From Diaphorobacter caeni (GTDB lineage: Bacteria > Pseudomonadota > Gammaproteobacteria > Burkholderiales > Burkholderiaceae_C): a stretch of 64,000 nt of DNA. The notes under the pieces were generated by a model. That model ran no database searches and had not been told where the DNA came from. It worked only from the letters and a program-made list of their open reading frames with translations. The DNA lies in assembly GCF_015354245.1 (NCBI RefSeq), contig NZ_JADKYZ010000004.1, positions 496,001 to 560,000 of the forward strand. The letters are read 5' to 3'. Made by a program: the position numbers and the translations under genes. Positions 35,995 through 45,008 of the stretch are shown piece after piece (within the stretch, counting starts at the first letter, position 1; each line of letters opens with the position of its first letter).

Positions 35995-37695
35995 TCAGGC
36001 CGATTCCGATTCGGCTTCCGTCTGGCGTGCATGCTCCGCGCTGCCGCGCGCGTTCAAGCGGTTGGCTACGCTGACGACGGCCTGCACGGAGGCGGTCATG
36101 ATGTTGTGGCTGATGCCTGCGCCGAAGGTGGAGCCGGGGACGCCTTCCATTGCCGCTTCGATGATCGCGAGGGCCTTGGCGTTGGCGCCGCTGCCGGTGG
36201 CGCGCTCTTCGTAGTGGTCCACGCGAAGCGGCAGGCCGAGGGCGTCCACCGTGGCGGCGATGGGGCCGTTGCCTTCACCTTGCAGGGTCTGACGCACGCC
36301 GTTGATCGTCACGTCGAGTTCGATGCTGTGGCCGTCGTTGGTCACGCGGTGGGCGTGGCACGTGATGGCCATGGGGCTGGCGGGCGTGGCGAGGTAGGTG
36401 GCGTCGAACAGGGTCCAGAGCGCTCCGCCGGTCATCTCGGTTTCATTGCTGTCGGTCTGGCGCTGGACCACGGCGCTGAATTCGACCTGCATGCGGCGCG
36501 GCATGACCACGCCATGTTCGCGTTCCATGAGGAAGGAGATGCCGCCCTTGCCCGATTGGCTGTTCACGCGGATCACGCTGTCGTAGGTGCGGCCGAGGTC
36601 GGCGGGGTCGATGGGGAGGTAGGGCACTTCCCAGATGCCGTTTGGATCCTGCGCGGCGAAGCCTTTCTTGATCGCGTCCTGATGCGAGCCCGAGAACGCG
36701 GTGAAAACGAGGTCGCCCGCATAGGGGTGGCGCGGATGCACGGGCAGCGAGGTGCACTCCTCGGCGATGCGCGCGACGCCGGTGATGTCGGAGAAGTCGA
36801 GCTGCGGGTGCACGCCCTGCGTGTACATGTTGAGCGCGAGCGTGACGATGTCCACGTTGCCGCAGCGCTCGCCGTTGCCGAAGAGGCAGCCTTCCACGCG
36901 GTCGGCACCGGCCATCATCGCGAATTCAGCGGCGGCCACGCCGGTGCCGCGGTCGTTGTGCGGATGCACGGAGAGCACGACGTGTTCACGAGGAACGAGG
37001 TGGCGGTGCATCCATTCGATCTGGTCGGCGAACACGTTGGCGGTGGCGTTCTCCACCGTCGTGGGCAGGTTGATGATGATCTTGCGCTGGGCGCTCACGC
37101 CCCAGGCTTCGATGGCCGTCTGGCAGGCCTGCAAGGACACCTCGAGCTCGGCGCTGCTGAAGGTTTCGGGCGAATACTGAAGAATCCACTCGGTCTCCGG
37201 ATGCTTGTCGGACTGCTTCTTGAAATGCGAGACGTGGTGCTTCACGAGCTCCATCACCTGCGGCACTTCCATGTTGAAGACGATCTTGCGCCATGCGGGC
37301 GCGACCGCGTTGTAGATGTGCACGATGGCGCGCTTGGCGCCCTGCACGGCTTCCACCGTGCGGTCGATGAGGTCCTCGCGCGACTGCGTCATCACCATGA
37401 TGGTCACGTCGTCGGGGATGAGGTTTTCGTCGATGAGGCGGCGCACGAAGTCGAAATCGGTCTGCGACGCGGCGGGAAAGCCCACCTCGATCTGCTTGAA
37501 GCCGATGCGCACGAGCTCCTTGTAGAGCGCCATCTTGCGCTCGCCGTTCATCGGCTCGAAGAGTGCCTGGTTGCCGTCGCGCAAGTCGGTGGAAAGCCAG
37601 ATCGGCGCCTGCGTGATGGTCTTGCCGGGCCAGGTGCGGTCGGCCAAGGCGATGGGGGCAAACGGCTGGTACTTGCTGGAAGGGTTGGAAATCAT
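35995..37695 (-). CDS. leuA: 2-isopropylmalate synthase
   Basis: 566 residues; condenses acetyl-CoA and 2-oxoisovalerate, the first committed step of leucine synthesis. It is the longer type-2 enzyme: TIM barrel with STDLRDGNQALFEPM near the start, SVHPHNDRGTGVAAAEFAM (metal-binding His pair), and NGERCGNVDIVTLALNM, then the C-terminal regulatory domain (VTINGVRQTLQGEGNGPIAATVDAL) that binds leucine. Start 37695 has GGAG 8 bases upstream; the frame extends to 37761 but with an unconserved tail. Apparently transcribed alone; no leucine-rich leader peptide was found upstream. Confidence 0.95.
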   Translation of the reverse strand: MISNPSSKYQPFAPIALADRTWPGKTITQAPIWLSTDLRDGNQALFEPMNGERKMALYKELVRIGFKQIEVGFPAASQTDFDFVRRLIDENLIPDDVTIMVMTQSREDLIDRTVEAVQGAKRAIVHIYNAVAPAWRKIVFNMEVPQVMELVKHHVSHFKKQSDKHPETEWILQYSPETFSSAELEVSLQACQTAIEAWGVSAQRKIIINLPTTVENATANVFADQIEWMHRHLVPREHVVLSVHPHNDRGTGVAAAEFAMMAGADRVEGCLFGNGERCGNVDIVTLALNMYTQGVHPQLDFSDITGVARIAEECTSLPVHPRHPYAGDLVFTAFSGSHQDAIKKGFAAQDPNGIWEVPYLPIDPADLGRTYDSVIRVNSQSGKGGISFLMEREHGVVMPRRMQVEFSAVVQRQTDSNETEMTGGALWTLFDATYLATPASPMAITCHAHRVTNDGHSIELDVTINGVRQTLQGEGNGPIAATVDALGLPLRVDHYEERATGSGANAKALAIIEAAMEGVPGSTFGAGISHNIMTASVQAVVSVANRLNARGSAEHARQTEAESESA

Positions 37696-38098
37696 GTTCG
37701 GCTCCACATTGGGTGGTGTGTGCCGCGCCTCATGTTCCTTGTGAGAAGGCGCGAAATGCACAACGGGTCAATCGAAAGTTCTTTGCATCAACGAAACAAA
37801 GACACGGAAATCGAATGACGTCCCCTGCCGCCCTGCAACGCTCGATCAAACGAAGCTGCAGGCGGGTGTGTGGGCCGGGGTCAGGGGGAAGTCGGTGTTG
37901 CGCTGGGAGGAACCGAAGGTGCTATCTGTTCTTCGGTCTTCAGGCAACGGAGCGCATGCACGCAAGCAGACCCCGGCCAAGCACTAGGCTTAGACTCAGA
38001 GTGTTTAGTAGCTGCTGGTTGCGTTGCATATGCGGAAAATAGTAGCACGGATTTTTCCAATCACGCAAATCAAATGACCTGCGTCACGTGCCGGGTTT
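37696..38098. other. Intergenic region upstream of leuA
   Basis: 403 bp separating leuA from the 3' end of the thioesterase gene, which is also on the minus strand. It must carry the leuA promoter. I see no leucine-rich leader peptide, no T-box pattern and no convincing gene; short frames here lack protein features. Confidence 0.35.
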
Positions 38099-38527
38099 TC
38101 AGCCGCGCGGCGCGAGCATCGCCATCGTGAGGCGGGAGACGCAGGTCAGCTCGCCGTCCTCGTTCACCATCTCGATCGCCCAGACCTGGGTGCTTTTGCC
38201 GATGTGCACCGGCCTTGCCGTGCCGGTCACCCAGCCGCTGCGGGCGGACTTGAGGTGGTTGGCGTTGATGTCGAGGCCCACCGCACCCCAGCCTTCGGGG
38301 GCGGCGTAGAAGGCGCCGAGCGAGCCCAGCGACTCGGCGAGCACCACGCTGACGCCGCCGTGCAGCAGGCCGAACGGCTGCTTGGTGCGCTCATCGACTG
38401 GCACTCGCCCACGAATGTAGTCATCGCCCACTTCCACGATTTCGATGCCAAGGTGGCTCGTTGCCGTGCCTTCGCCGGTGCGGTTGGCGATCTCGAGGGT
38501 GAGGGGTTTTTTCCAAATTTTTGCCAT
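38099..38527 (-). CDS. Hotdog-fold (PaaI/EntH-type) acyl-CoA thioesterase
   Basis: 142 residues, the usual single-hotdog length. FGLLHGGVSVVLAESLGSLGA holds the conserved His 56 / Gly-Gly and the catalytic Glu 65 expected of this family, and SGWVTGTARPVHIGKSTQVWAIEM is the second half of the fold. Members hydrolyse aryl- or short acyl-CoA esters in the cytoplasm, often as proofreading. It is divergent from the binding-protein gene at 38786 with 258 bp between. Substrate not deducible. Confidence 0.85.
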   Translation of the reverse strand: MAKIWKKPLTLEIANRTGEGTATSHLGIEIVEVGDDYIRGRVPVDERTKQPFGLLHGGVSVVLAESLGSLGAFYAAPEGWGAVGLDINANHLKSARSGWVTGTARPVHIGKSTQVWAIEMVNEDGELTCVSRLTMAMLAPRG

Positions 38528-38785
38528 GGCGACAATTGGAGGGCTGCGGAAAGTCGTTCGGTTGCCAATTGCCGAACGAACGTGCGGGTTTGGCTCAAAA
38601 CGTGAATCTTTTGGCGTATCTGGCAACCAATTGCATCCCAGAATCGCGGCTCCATCAGAAATTAACAAATTTTCACCTTTGTTGATGCGTGTCACGTTTG
38701 GGTGGTGCAGACAGTGCTGTCGGCAGCATGCGAGGCGTGACGCCGGTCCAGCGACGAGGGTGAATGGCTTCAGGAGTTCAGGTTC

Positions 38786-39943
38786 ATGCAACGTCGCCAA
38801 TTCGTCTCGCTCGCATCCGGCATCGCCGCCATGTCGGCCGCGCCCGCTTTCATCCGCAGCGCCGCCGCTCAGGACGTGCCCGGTCTCAATGCCAAGTCGG
38901 TGATGATCGGCTGCTCCGCCGCGCTGAGCGGACCGCTGGTCAGCTTCGGCAACGACATCTCGCAGGGTGCGGGCGCGGCGTTCGCGCAGATCAACGCGCA
39001 GGGCGGCGTGCATGGCCGCGGCATCCAGCTGCAGATGATGGATGACGCCTATGTGCCCGATCGCACGCTCGGCAACGTCAAGCAGATGCTCAGCGGCGGC
39101 TCGGCGCTCGCGTTGCTGTCCTGCGTGGGCACGCCCAACAACACCGCGATTCTTCCGCTGATCGAAGAGGCCGGCATTCCGTACGTCGCGCCGGTCACGG
39201 GCGCCTCGTCGCTGCGCAAGGGCGCGCGCAATGTGTTCCACGTGCGCGCCAGCTACACCGATGAGGTGCAGCGTCTGATCAAGCGCCTTGCGGGCATGGG
39301 TCTCAAGGGCATCGGGGTGATCTACCAGGACAACGGCTACGGCAAGGAAGCGCTGGCCGACGCGCAGCGCACGCTCGAGAGCCTCGGCACGAAGACCGCC
39401 GTCGAGGCCGCGGTGGCCACCGATGGCTCGAATCTGAAGGACGTGTTCACCAAGGTGTCCGCAGGCCGTCCCTCGGCCGTGCTGCTGGCGACGGCCGGTG
39501 CGGTGTCGGTGGATCTCGTGCGCGGCATGAAGAAGCACGTGCCCGGCGTGCTGCTCGCTGGCCTGTCGGTGACCATGCCCGGCGACGCGCTCGCCAAGCT
39601 GGGCGAGGACGGCAGCGGCCTCGCGCTGACCATGATCGTGCCCGACCCGAACCGCCCCCGCATCCAGCTCGTGCGCGACTACCAGGCCGCCATGCGCGCC
39701 AAGGGCCACAACGAGTTCTCGCAGGGCAGTCTCGAAGCCTACGTCAACGCCCGCGTGCTGGCCGAAGGCCTCGAGCGTGCCGGCAAGGAGCCGACACCGG
39801 CCAAGCTGCGCTCTGCGTTGGCTGGCATCAAGAATCTGGATCTCGGCGGTTTCGTGGTCGACTACAGCGGCCAGTCGCCGTATGTGGGATCGCGCTTCAT
39901 CGATCTGGGCGTGATGGGCAACACGGGCCGCTTCATCGGTTGA
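38786..39943 (+). CDS. ABC-type branched-chain amino acid binding protein-like (Periplasmic_BP_6)
   Basis: 385 residues with an N-terminal export signal starting MQRRQFVSLASGIAAMSAA; the RRQF pair followed by a moderately hydrophobic stretch could be a Tat or Sec signal. The mature part is the two-lobed Leu/Ile/Val-binding type: MIGCSAALSGPLVSFGNDISQGAGAAF, KGIGVIYQDNGYGKEAL and GSLEAYVNARVLAEGLERAG. No ABC permease or ATPase genes are adjacent, so it is an orphan component. CAGGAG lies 15 bases upstream. Closed by a terminator. Confidence 0.85.
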   Translation: MQRRQFVSLASGIAAMSAAPAFIRSAAAQDVPGLNAKSVMIGCSAALSGPLVSFGNDISQGAGAAFAQINAQGGVHGRGIQLQMMDDAYVPDRTLGNVKQMLSGGSALALLSCVGTPNNTAILPLIEEAGIPYVAPVTGASSLRKGARNVFHVRASYTDEVQRLIKRLAGMGLKGIGVIYQDNGYGKEALADAQRTLESLGTKTAVEAAVATDGSNLKDVFTKVSAGRPSAVLLATAGAVSVDLVRGMKKHVPGVLLAGLSVTMPGDALAKLGEDGSGLALTMIVPDPNRPRIQLVRDYQAAMRAKGHNEFSQGSLEAYVNARVLAEGLERAGKEPTPAKLRSALAGIKNLDLGGFVVDYSGQSPYVGSRFIDLGVMGNTGRFIG

Positions 39944-39965
39944 TCCGCCTGCTGCGGGCATGAAA

Positions 39966-39987
39966 AAGGGCACCCTCGGGTGCCCTT
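39966..39987. terminator. Terminator between convergent genes
   Basis: A 10-bp stem AAGGGCACCC / GGGTGCCCTT with a 2-base loop, with A residues before and a T-poor tail after; works best in both directions between the binding-protein gene and the convergent IPTL-CTERM gene. Confidence 0.7.
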
Positions 39988-40037
39988 GTCACTGGTGCTC
40001 GCGCTGAGATCGTCAACACGCGCAGAGGCGGTTCGCA

Positions 40038-41738
40038 TCAGTCCCTGCGCACAACGCGTCGCATGCCCACGAGCGCCATCAGTGATGCCAGCAGCATCAC
40101 GCTCCATTCACCGAGCGTGGGCACGGGCGTGGCCGTGCCTGCTCCGGTGGGCGGATTCACCACCACCGGCGTGGTGGGGATGGTGGCTTTGGCCTCGGCG
40201 CTGAAGGCGCTGGTGGCGTCCGGGTTGGTCGCGCTCACCTGCAGGTAGTAGGTCTGGCCTTCGGCGAGGCCGGGGATGTCGGCGGCAGTGAGATCGCGCG
40301 ATGTCTGGTTGCCCGGCAGGGTGAACTGCACCGGGGCCGCCTTGGCGAAGGAGCTGCTGCTGACCTGCAGAAGGTAGCTTGACACGTCCGCGGCCGGCGC
40401 CGTCCAGTTGGCGCGCAGCGTGGGCGGCTTGGTGCTGGCCGTGGCGGTGATCACGGGCGGGGGCAGCACGGGGGCCGCCGGCAGCGTGACGCTCACGGGT
40501 TGGCCCGGGCTGCTGGTGCCGTCGGCGTCCGTCGCCGTCATGCGCAGAAGATACGTCTGACCGCCTGTGAGCGGGGTGTCGGCCGATGTGATCGTGCGGT
40601 TTTTGGCGGTGCCCGAAAGAGCCACGGCGGACCAGCTCTGCCCGCCATCCGCGCTGATGTCCATCGCATAGGCGCTGATGCATTCTGCGGGCTGATTCCA
40701 GCTGGTCTGGATTTCCTTGGCCGTCGGTGCCGAGGCCAGCACGGTGGGGGCTGGGGGAGGTGAGGTGGTCTGCGTCCAGGCGGTGAAGAAGGCGCCGATG
40801 CCGCTGAAGAGATACAGGGTCTTTCCGCTCGGATCGACGGAGACATGGCGGGACCCGCGATTGCTGCCATAGCTGCGGCTGCTGTCCTGCAGGGTGGCGA
40901 CCTTGTTGCCGGCCGGATCGAATTTCTCGACGATGTTGCCGATGCCGCCGCTGGTGACGTAGACGTAGCCACAGCGGTCCACGGCGACGCCAGCGGAGTA
41001 GCTTCCCTGCACGGGGCCAATGGTTCTCAGTGGCGTGCCCTGAGAGTCGTAGACCTGCACATGGCGTCCGAAGCCGTCACCGGCGGCGTAGACGTTGTCC
41101 TGTGAATCCACGGCCATTTGCAGAACGTCCCCCTGAGGATCCGTGGGCGGTGTCTTGAACCAGCGCGTCGTGCCATCCGTGCCCTTGACGATCAGGCCGG
41201 GCGCATTGGTGGTGGGGCCGGGCAGGTTCTTGGTGGAGATCAGCAGGTCCCCGGCGGAGTTGGCGGCCATGGCGATGGAGCCGTTGTCCTTGTCGTTGTA
41301 GGGCACCTGGTCGTTGACCACGAACACCCGTTGCTGGTTCTTGCCCTGACTGTCGTAGCGGAAGACCGAGCCTTCGCGCCAGAACGGGGCCACATAGTAT
41401 TGGCCGCCCAGCAGCACGGTGCCTGCGGGTGACGAGCCGCCGCTGCCGGCGGGGTCCACCGCAAACTCCAGCTCGTGGGGCTGCCCGCCCGCGCCTGAGG
41501 GGTACACGCGCACGCTGTGGTTGAAGGACACGAACACCTTGCCCGAGGACGGATCCACGTTCAGGCTGTTGATCCACGAGCCGACGTTGGTGACCGCGAT
41601 GTGGCTGGTGTAGTCGTTGTTGCCCATGCCCACGGCGCTGTGCGACAGGCCGAGGCCAAGGCAGAGCAGGGTGGCGGCCCATGCGCAACGCTGCGGCAGC
41701 GGGACGCGTGCATCGAGTTGAAATGGTGTGTTAGCCAT
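40038..41738 (-). CDS. IPTL-CTERM surface protein with NHL-like repeats and fibronectin III domains
   Basis: 566 residues. An N-terminal signal (ATLLCLGLGLSHSAVG) leads to a beta-propeller-like part with repeating segments such as VAVDRCGYVYVTSGGIGNIVEKFDPAGN and VSVDPSGKTLYLFSG, then two fibronectin type III-like domains (about residues 330-510: STKPPTLRANWTAPAADVSSY). The C-terminus VPTLGEWSVMLLASLMALVGMRRVVRR is an IPTL-CTERM sorting signal: motif, hydrophobic helix, basic tail. The protein is thus exported and processed by a dedicated sorting enzyme, probably reaching the cell surface. No sortase-like gene is close. Ligand unknown. Confidence 0.85.
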   Translation of the reverse strand: MANTPFQLDARVPLPQRCAWAATLLCLGLGLSHSAVGMGNNDYTSHIAVTNVGSWINSLNVDPSSGKVFVSFNHSVRVYPSGAGGQPHELEFAVDPAGSGGSSPAGTVLLGGQYYVAPFWREGSVFRYDSQGKNQQRVFVVNDQVPYNDKDNGSIAMAANSAGDLLISTKNLPGPTTNAPGLIVKGTDGTTRWFKTPPTDPQGDVLQMAVDSQDNVYAAGDGFGRHVQVYDSQGTPLRTIGPVQGSYSAGVAVDRCGYVYVTSGGIGNIVEKFDPAGNKVATLQDSSRSYGSNRGSRHVSVDPSGKTLYLFSGIGAFFTAWTQTTSPPPAPTVLASAPTAKEIQTSWNQPAECISAYAMDISADGGQSWSAVALSGTAKNRTITSADTPLTGGQTYLLRMTATDADGTSSPGQPVSVTLPAAPVLPPPVITATASTKPPTLRANWTAPAADVSSYLLQVSSSSFAKAAPVQFTLPGNQTSRDLTAADIPGLAEGQTYYLQVSATNPDATSAFSAEAKATIPTTPVVVNPPTGAGTATPVPTLGEWSVMLLASLMALVGMRRVVRRD

Positions 41739-41872
41739 AATCTATTGCGATGTCTTTGTTAAGAGATAGGTGATATTAGATTGAAAAAGTAAATCAATAG
41801 GCTTTTTGTATTTTTAACCGGGGGTTTTGTACGGATTCAGGGCCAGCTTCGCGCGGGCCTGTCGCCAATGAA

Positions 41873-41907
41873 AAAGCCGACGCGGCCCGTGTGGGCGGCG
41901 TCGGCTT
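41873..41907 (-). terminator. Terminator after the CoA-transferase gene
   Basis: An 11-bp stem, AAAGCCGACGC at 41873-41883 and its complement at 41897-41907, ends in A/T residues 32 bp past the stop of the minus-strand CoA-transferase gene. Confidence 0.75.
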
Positions 41908-41939
41908 TGGAGGGTGACGGACGGGTGACGGCGTGCGCG

Positions 41940-43457
41940 TCAGGCGTGCATGCTGCCCGTCTTCTGGCAGCGGTCGTGCCACGACAGGGCTTCGCTCAGG
42001 ATGTGCGGGGTCTGCTGGCCGCCGCTCTTTTGTGCGCGGTCGAAGTAGTCCTGCAGCATCGGGCGGTAGTCGGGATGAGCGCAGTTGTCGATGATGACCT
42101 GTGCGCGCTGGCGCGGCGAGAGGCCGCGCAGGTCGGCGAGCCCCTGCTCGGTGACGACGACCTGGGTGTCGTGCTCGGTGTGGTCCACGTGGGCGCACAT
42201 CGGCACGATGCAGCTCACGTTGCCGCCCTTGGCGACGGACGGGGTCACGAAGAAGTTGAGATAGCTGTTGCGCGCGAAGTCGCCCGAGCCGCCGATGCCG
42301 TTCATCATGCTCGTGCCCATCACGTGGGTGGAGTTGATGTTGCCGTAGATGTCGGCCTCGATCATCGAGTTCATGCCGATCACGCCGAGGCGGCGCACGA
42401 CCTCGGGGTGGTTGCTGATTTCCTGCGGGCGCAGCAGGATGCGTTCGCGATAGAAGTCGATGTTCTGCACGAACTCCTCGAGCGCCTCGTGGCTCAGCGA
42501 GATGGCGCTGGCCGAGGCCGACTTCATCTTGCCCTCGCGCACCAGCTCGAGCATGCCGTCCTGCAGCACCTCGGTGTAGCCGGTGAGATTCTCGAACGGG
42601 CTCTTGAGCAGCCCGGCCAGCACGGCGTTGGCCACGTTGCCCACGCCCGACTGCAGCGGCAGCAGTTCCTTGGGCAGGCGGCCCACCTTCACTTCGTGCG
42701 CGAGGAAGTCGATGACGTGCGCGGCGATGCGCTCGGAATTCGCGTCGGGAGCGGCGAAGGCGGAGTTGCGGTCCGGGCTGTCGGTCTCGACGATGGCGAT
42801 GATCTTCGAAGGATCGCAGCTCAGGTGCGGCACGCCGATGCGGTCATTCGGCCCGTAGAGCGCGATCGGCTTGCGCTGCGGCGGAATGGCGGTGCCGTAG
42901 TAGATGTCGTGCATGCCGTCGAGTTCGAGCGGCAGGCGGTGGTTGACTTCCAGGATCACCTTGTCGGCCAGATCCAGCCAGGTCTTGTTGTTGCCGACCG
43001 CCATGGTGGGCACGAAGCTGCCGTCCGAGTTGATTGCGGTCACCTCGATCACCGCCACGTTCAGGTGGCCCAGAAAGCCGAACCATGCGTGCTGGGCGAC
43101 ATGCGAGAGGTGCATGTCCACGAAATGCATCTTGCCGGTGTTGATCTTCTCGCGGCAGATCGGATCGGACTGGAAGGGCAGGCGCATCTCCATGCCATCC
43201 ACCTTGGCGAGCGCTCCGTCAAGTTCGGCGGCGGTCGATGCGCCGGTCCAGATGCTCACGCGGAACGGGTGACCGGCGGCGTGCTCGGCCTCGATGCGCT
43301 TGGCCAGCGCCTGCGGAATGGACTTGGGATAGCCCGCGCCCGTGAACCCGCTCATTCCCACAATCGATCCCGGCTCGATCAGCGCTGCGGCCTGTTCTGC
43401 GGTCATGACCTTTTCACGAAGGCCGGGATGCTGGATGCGGGACGTGGAACACAACAT
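41940..43457 (-). CDS. Acetyl-CoA hydrolase / succinyl-CoA:acetate CoA-transferase family protein
   Basis: 505 residues, a class I CoA-transferase of the AarC/Cat1 type. Visible signatures: GSIVGMSGFTGAGYPKSIPQALA near the start, the LLPLQSGVGNVANAVLAGL glycine loop, LTGYTEVLQDG containing the Glu that forms the glutamyl-CoA ester, and the conserved VIGMNSMIEADIYGNINSTHVMG block. It would swap CoA between succinyl-CoA or similar donors and acetate/propionate in the cytoplasm. GGAG is 11 bases before the ATG at 43457, just behind a strong 5' hairpin. Confidence 0.92.
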   Translation of the reverse strand: MLCSTSRIQHPGLREKVMTAEQAAALIEPGSIVGMSGFTGAGYPKSIPQALAKRIEAEHAAGHPFRVSIWTGASTAAELDGALAKVDGMEMRLPFQSDPICREKINTGKMHFVDMHLSHVAQHAWFGFLGHLNVAVIEVTAINSDGSFVPTMAVGNNKTWLDLADKVILEVNHRLPLELDGMHDIYYGTAIPPQRKPIALYGPNDRIGVPHLSCDPSKIIAIVETDSPDRNSAFAAPDANSERIAAHVIDFLAHEVKVGRLPKELLPLQSGVGNVANAVLAGLLKSPFENLTGYTEVLQDGMLELVREGKMKSASASAISLSHEALEEFVQNIDFYRERILLRPQEISNHPEVVRRLGVIGMNSMIEADIYGNINSTHVMGTSMMNGIGGSGDFARNSYLNFFVTPSVAKGGNVSCIVPMCAHVDHTEHDTQVVVTEQGLADLRGLSPRQRAQVIIDNCAHPDYRPMLQDYFDRAQKSGGQQTPHILSEALSWHDRCQKTGSMHA

Positions 43458-43478
43458 GGAAACTTGACTCCGAAAATG

Positions 43479-43509
43479 ACCGAAGGGGCGTTGTGCACGC
43501 CCCTTCGGT
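43479..43509 (-). promoter_or_regulatory. Hairpin in the leader of the CoA-transferase gene
   Basis: A perfect 12-bp G+C-rich inverted repeat, ACCGAAGGGGCG / CGCCCCTTCGGT, with a 7-base loop, lies 22 bp before the start codon. It is not followed by a T run and lies ahead of the ribosome site, so it is more likely a leader structure (attenuation, mRNA protection) than a normal terminator. Its function is not determined. Confidence 0.5.
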
Positions 43510-43616
43510 CGGTTATCAGATGTAAATCCTATCAGGTATTCCGTTCACGTTAGGTAGAAACCCCGGTCTTACGGCTCGCTGACAGGATGGTCATCCCGGG
43601 TCAGGTCATGGCGGGC

Positions 43617-44906
43617 TCAGTCGCGGCCGCGGTTGAGCAGCGCGTAGAGAATGATCGCGCCGAAGGTCGCGGTACCGATGCCGCCGAGCGCGAAATCACC
43701 GAATTTCAGAGTGAAATCGCCGGTGCCGAGGATCAGCGTGATGGCCGCCACGATCAGGTTCTTGTTCTGCGAAAAGTCCACCTTGTTTTCCACCCAGATC
43801 TTGGCGCCGGCAATCGCGATCAGGCCAAAGACCACAATCGAGACTCCCCCCATTACCGGCAGGGGAATGGCCTGGATCAGCGCGCCGAACTTGGGGCTGA
43901 AGCCCAGCAGCACGGCGATCAGCGCGGCCACGAGGAACACGGCGGTCGAGTAGATCTTGGTGGCCGCCATCACGCCGATGTTCTCCGCGTAAGTGGTCAC
44001 TCCGGTGCCGCCCAGTCCGCCGCTGACCATCGTCGCCACGCCGTCGCCGATGAACGCGCGGCCCATGTACTGGTCGAGGTTCTTGCCGGTCATGGCCGTC
44101 ACGGCCTTGATGTGGCCCAGGTTTTCGGCCACCAGAATGATCACCACCGGCACGATCAGCAGCATGGCGTTGGCGCTGAAAACCGGCGCGTGGAAGGAGG
44201 GCAGGCCGAACCACGGCGCGTTGATCACGCCCGACAGATCCAGCGGCTTGCCCAGCCCCATGCCATTGGTCAGCACCGCATACAGCACCGAGGCCACCAG
44301 CAGACCCACGAGGATCAGCAGCCGCTGCACCATGCCGCGCGTGAGCACCGCCACCAGACCGACGCAGACGAAGGTGAGCGCCTGCATCCAGCTCTCGAAG
44401 TTGTTCGACGCCATGTTCTTCACCGGGATGCCGGCCAGATTCAGGCCGATCACCGCGACGATGGCCCCCGTCACCACGGGCGGCATGAAGCGCTCGATCC
44501 AGCCCGTGCCCACCAGCTGCACGATCACCCCGACCAGCGTGTAGACCGCCCCGCAGGCGATGATGCCGCCCAGCGCCACGCCAATGTTGGCGTTCGCCCC
44601 CTTGCCCGCATAGGCGGTCGCGGCGATCACCACGCCGATGAAGGCGAAGCTCGAGCCCAGATAGCTCGGCACTTTGCCGCCGGTGATCAGGAAGAAGATC
44701 AGCGTGCCGATGCCGCTCATGAACACCGCCATGTTCGGATCGAAGCCCATGAGGATGGGCGCGAGCACCGTGGAGCCGAACATGGCGATCACGTGCTGCA
44801 CCCCCATCAAGCCCGTCTGCCCCCAGGGCAGCCGCTCATCCGGCCCGATCACACCGCCCGATTGCAGCACCTGTGGAGACCTTTCGGTCCAACTGAACAT
44901 TCCCAT
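43617..44906 (-). CDS. NCS2 uracil/xanthine permease family protein
   Basis: 429 residues, about 14 hydrophobic segments, inner membrane. GLMGVQHVIAMFGSTVLAPILMG and VAENLGHIKAVTAMTG with GLGGTGVTTYAENIGVMAATK are the UraA-type signatures; the Glu in AENLGH and the one in YAENIG contact the nucleobase and proton. The substrate is probably uracil or another pyrimidine, since the AENLGH motif is UraA-like, but xanthine or uric acid cannot be excluded. No nucleobase metabolism gene is adjacent. Starts at MGMFSWTE; a shorter start at MFSW is possible. Confidence 0.9.
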   Translation of the reverse strand: MGMFSWTERSPQVLQSGGVIGPDERLPWGQTGLMGVQHVIAMFGSTVLAPILMGFDPNMAVFMSGIGTLIFFLITGGKVPSYLGSSFAFIGVVIAATAYAGKGANANIGVALGGIIACGAVYTLVGVIVQLVGTGWIERFMPPVVTGAIVAVIGLNLAGIPVKNMASNNFESWMQALTFVCVGLVAVLTRGMVQRLLILVGLLVASVLYAVLTNGMGLGKPLDLSGVINAPWFGLPSFHAPVFSANAMLLIVPVVIILVAENLGHIKAVTAMTGKNLDQYMGRAFIGDGVATMVSGGLGGTGVTTYAENIGVMAATKIYSTAVFLVAALIAVLLGFSPKFGALIQAIPLPVMGGVSIVVFGLIAIAGAKIWVENKVDFSQNKNLIVAAITLILGTGDFTLKFGDFALGGIGTATFGAIILYALLNRGRD

Positions 44907-45008
44907 TTTTCACGCTCCCGCTACAGTTTTTGACAAAGTGGGGCGATGGTAGGGCATTGCGCGCGCTTGCGTGCAGCGGGGCGATACGGATGGTCAGTGC
45001 GGCGGCCT

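Noticed and set aside
37696-37830. Leucine attenuator leader peptide before leuA
   Set aside because: No short frame with clustered Leu codons and no terminator/antiterminator pair was found.
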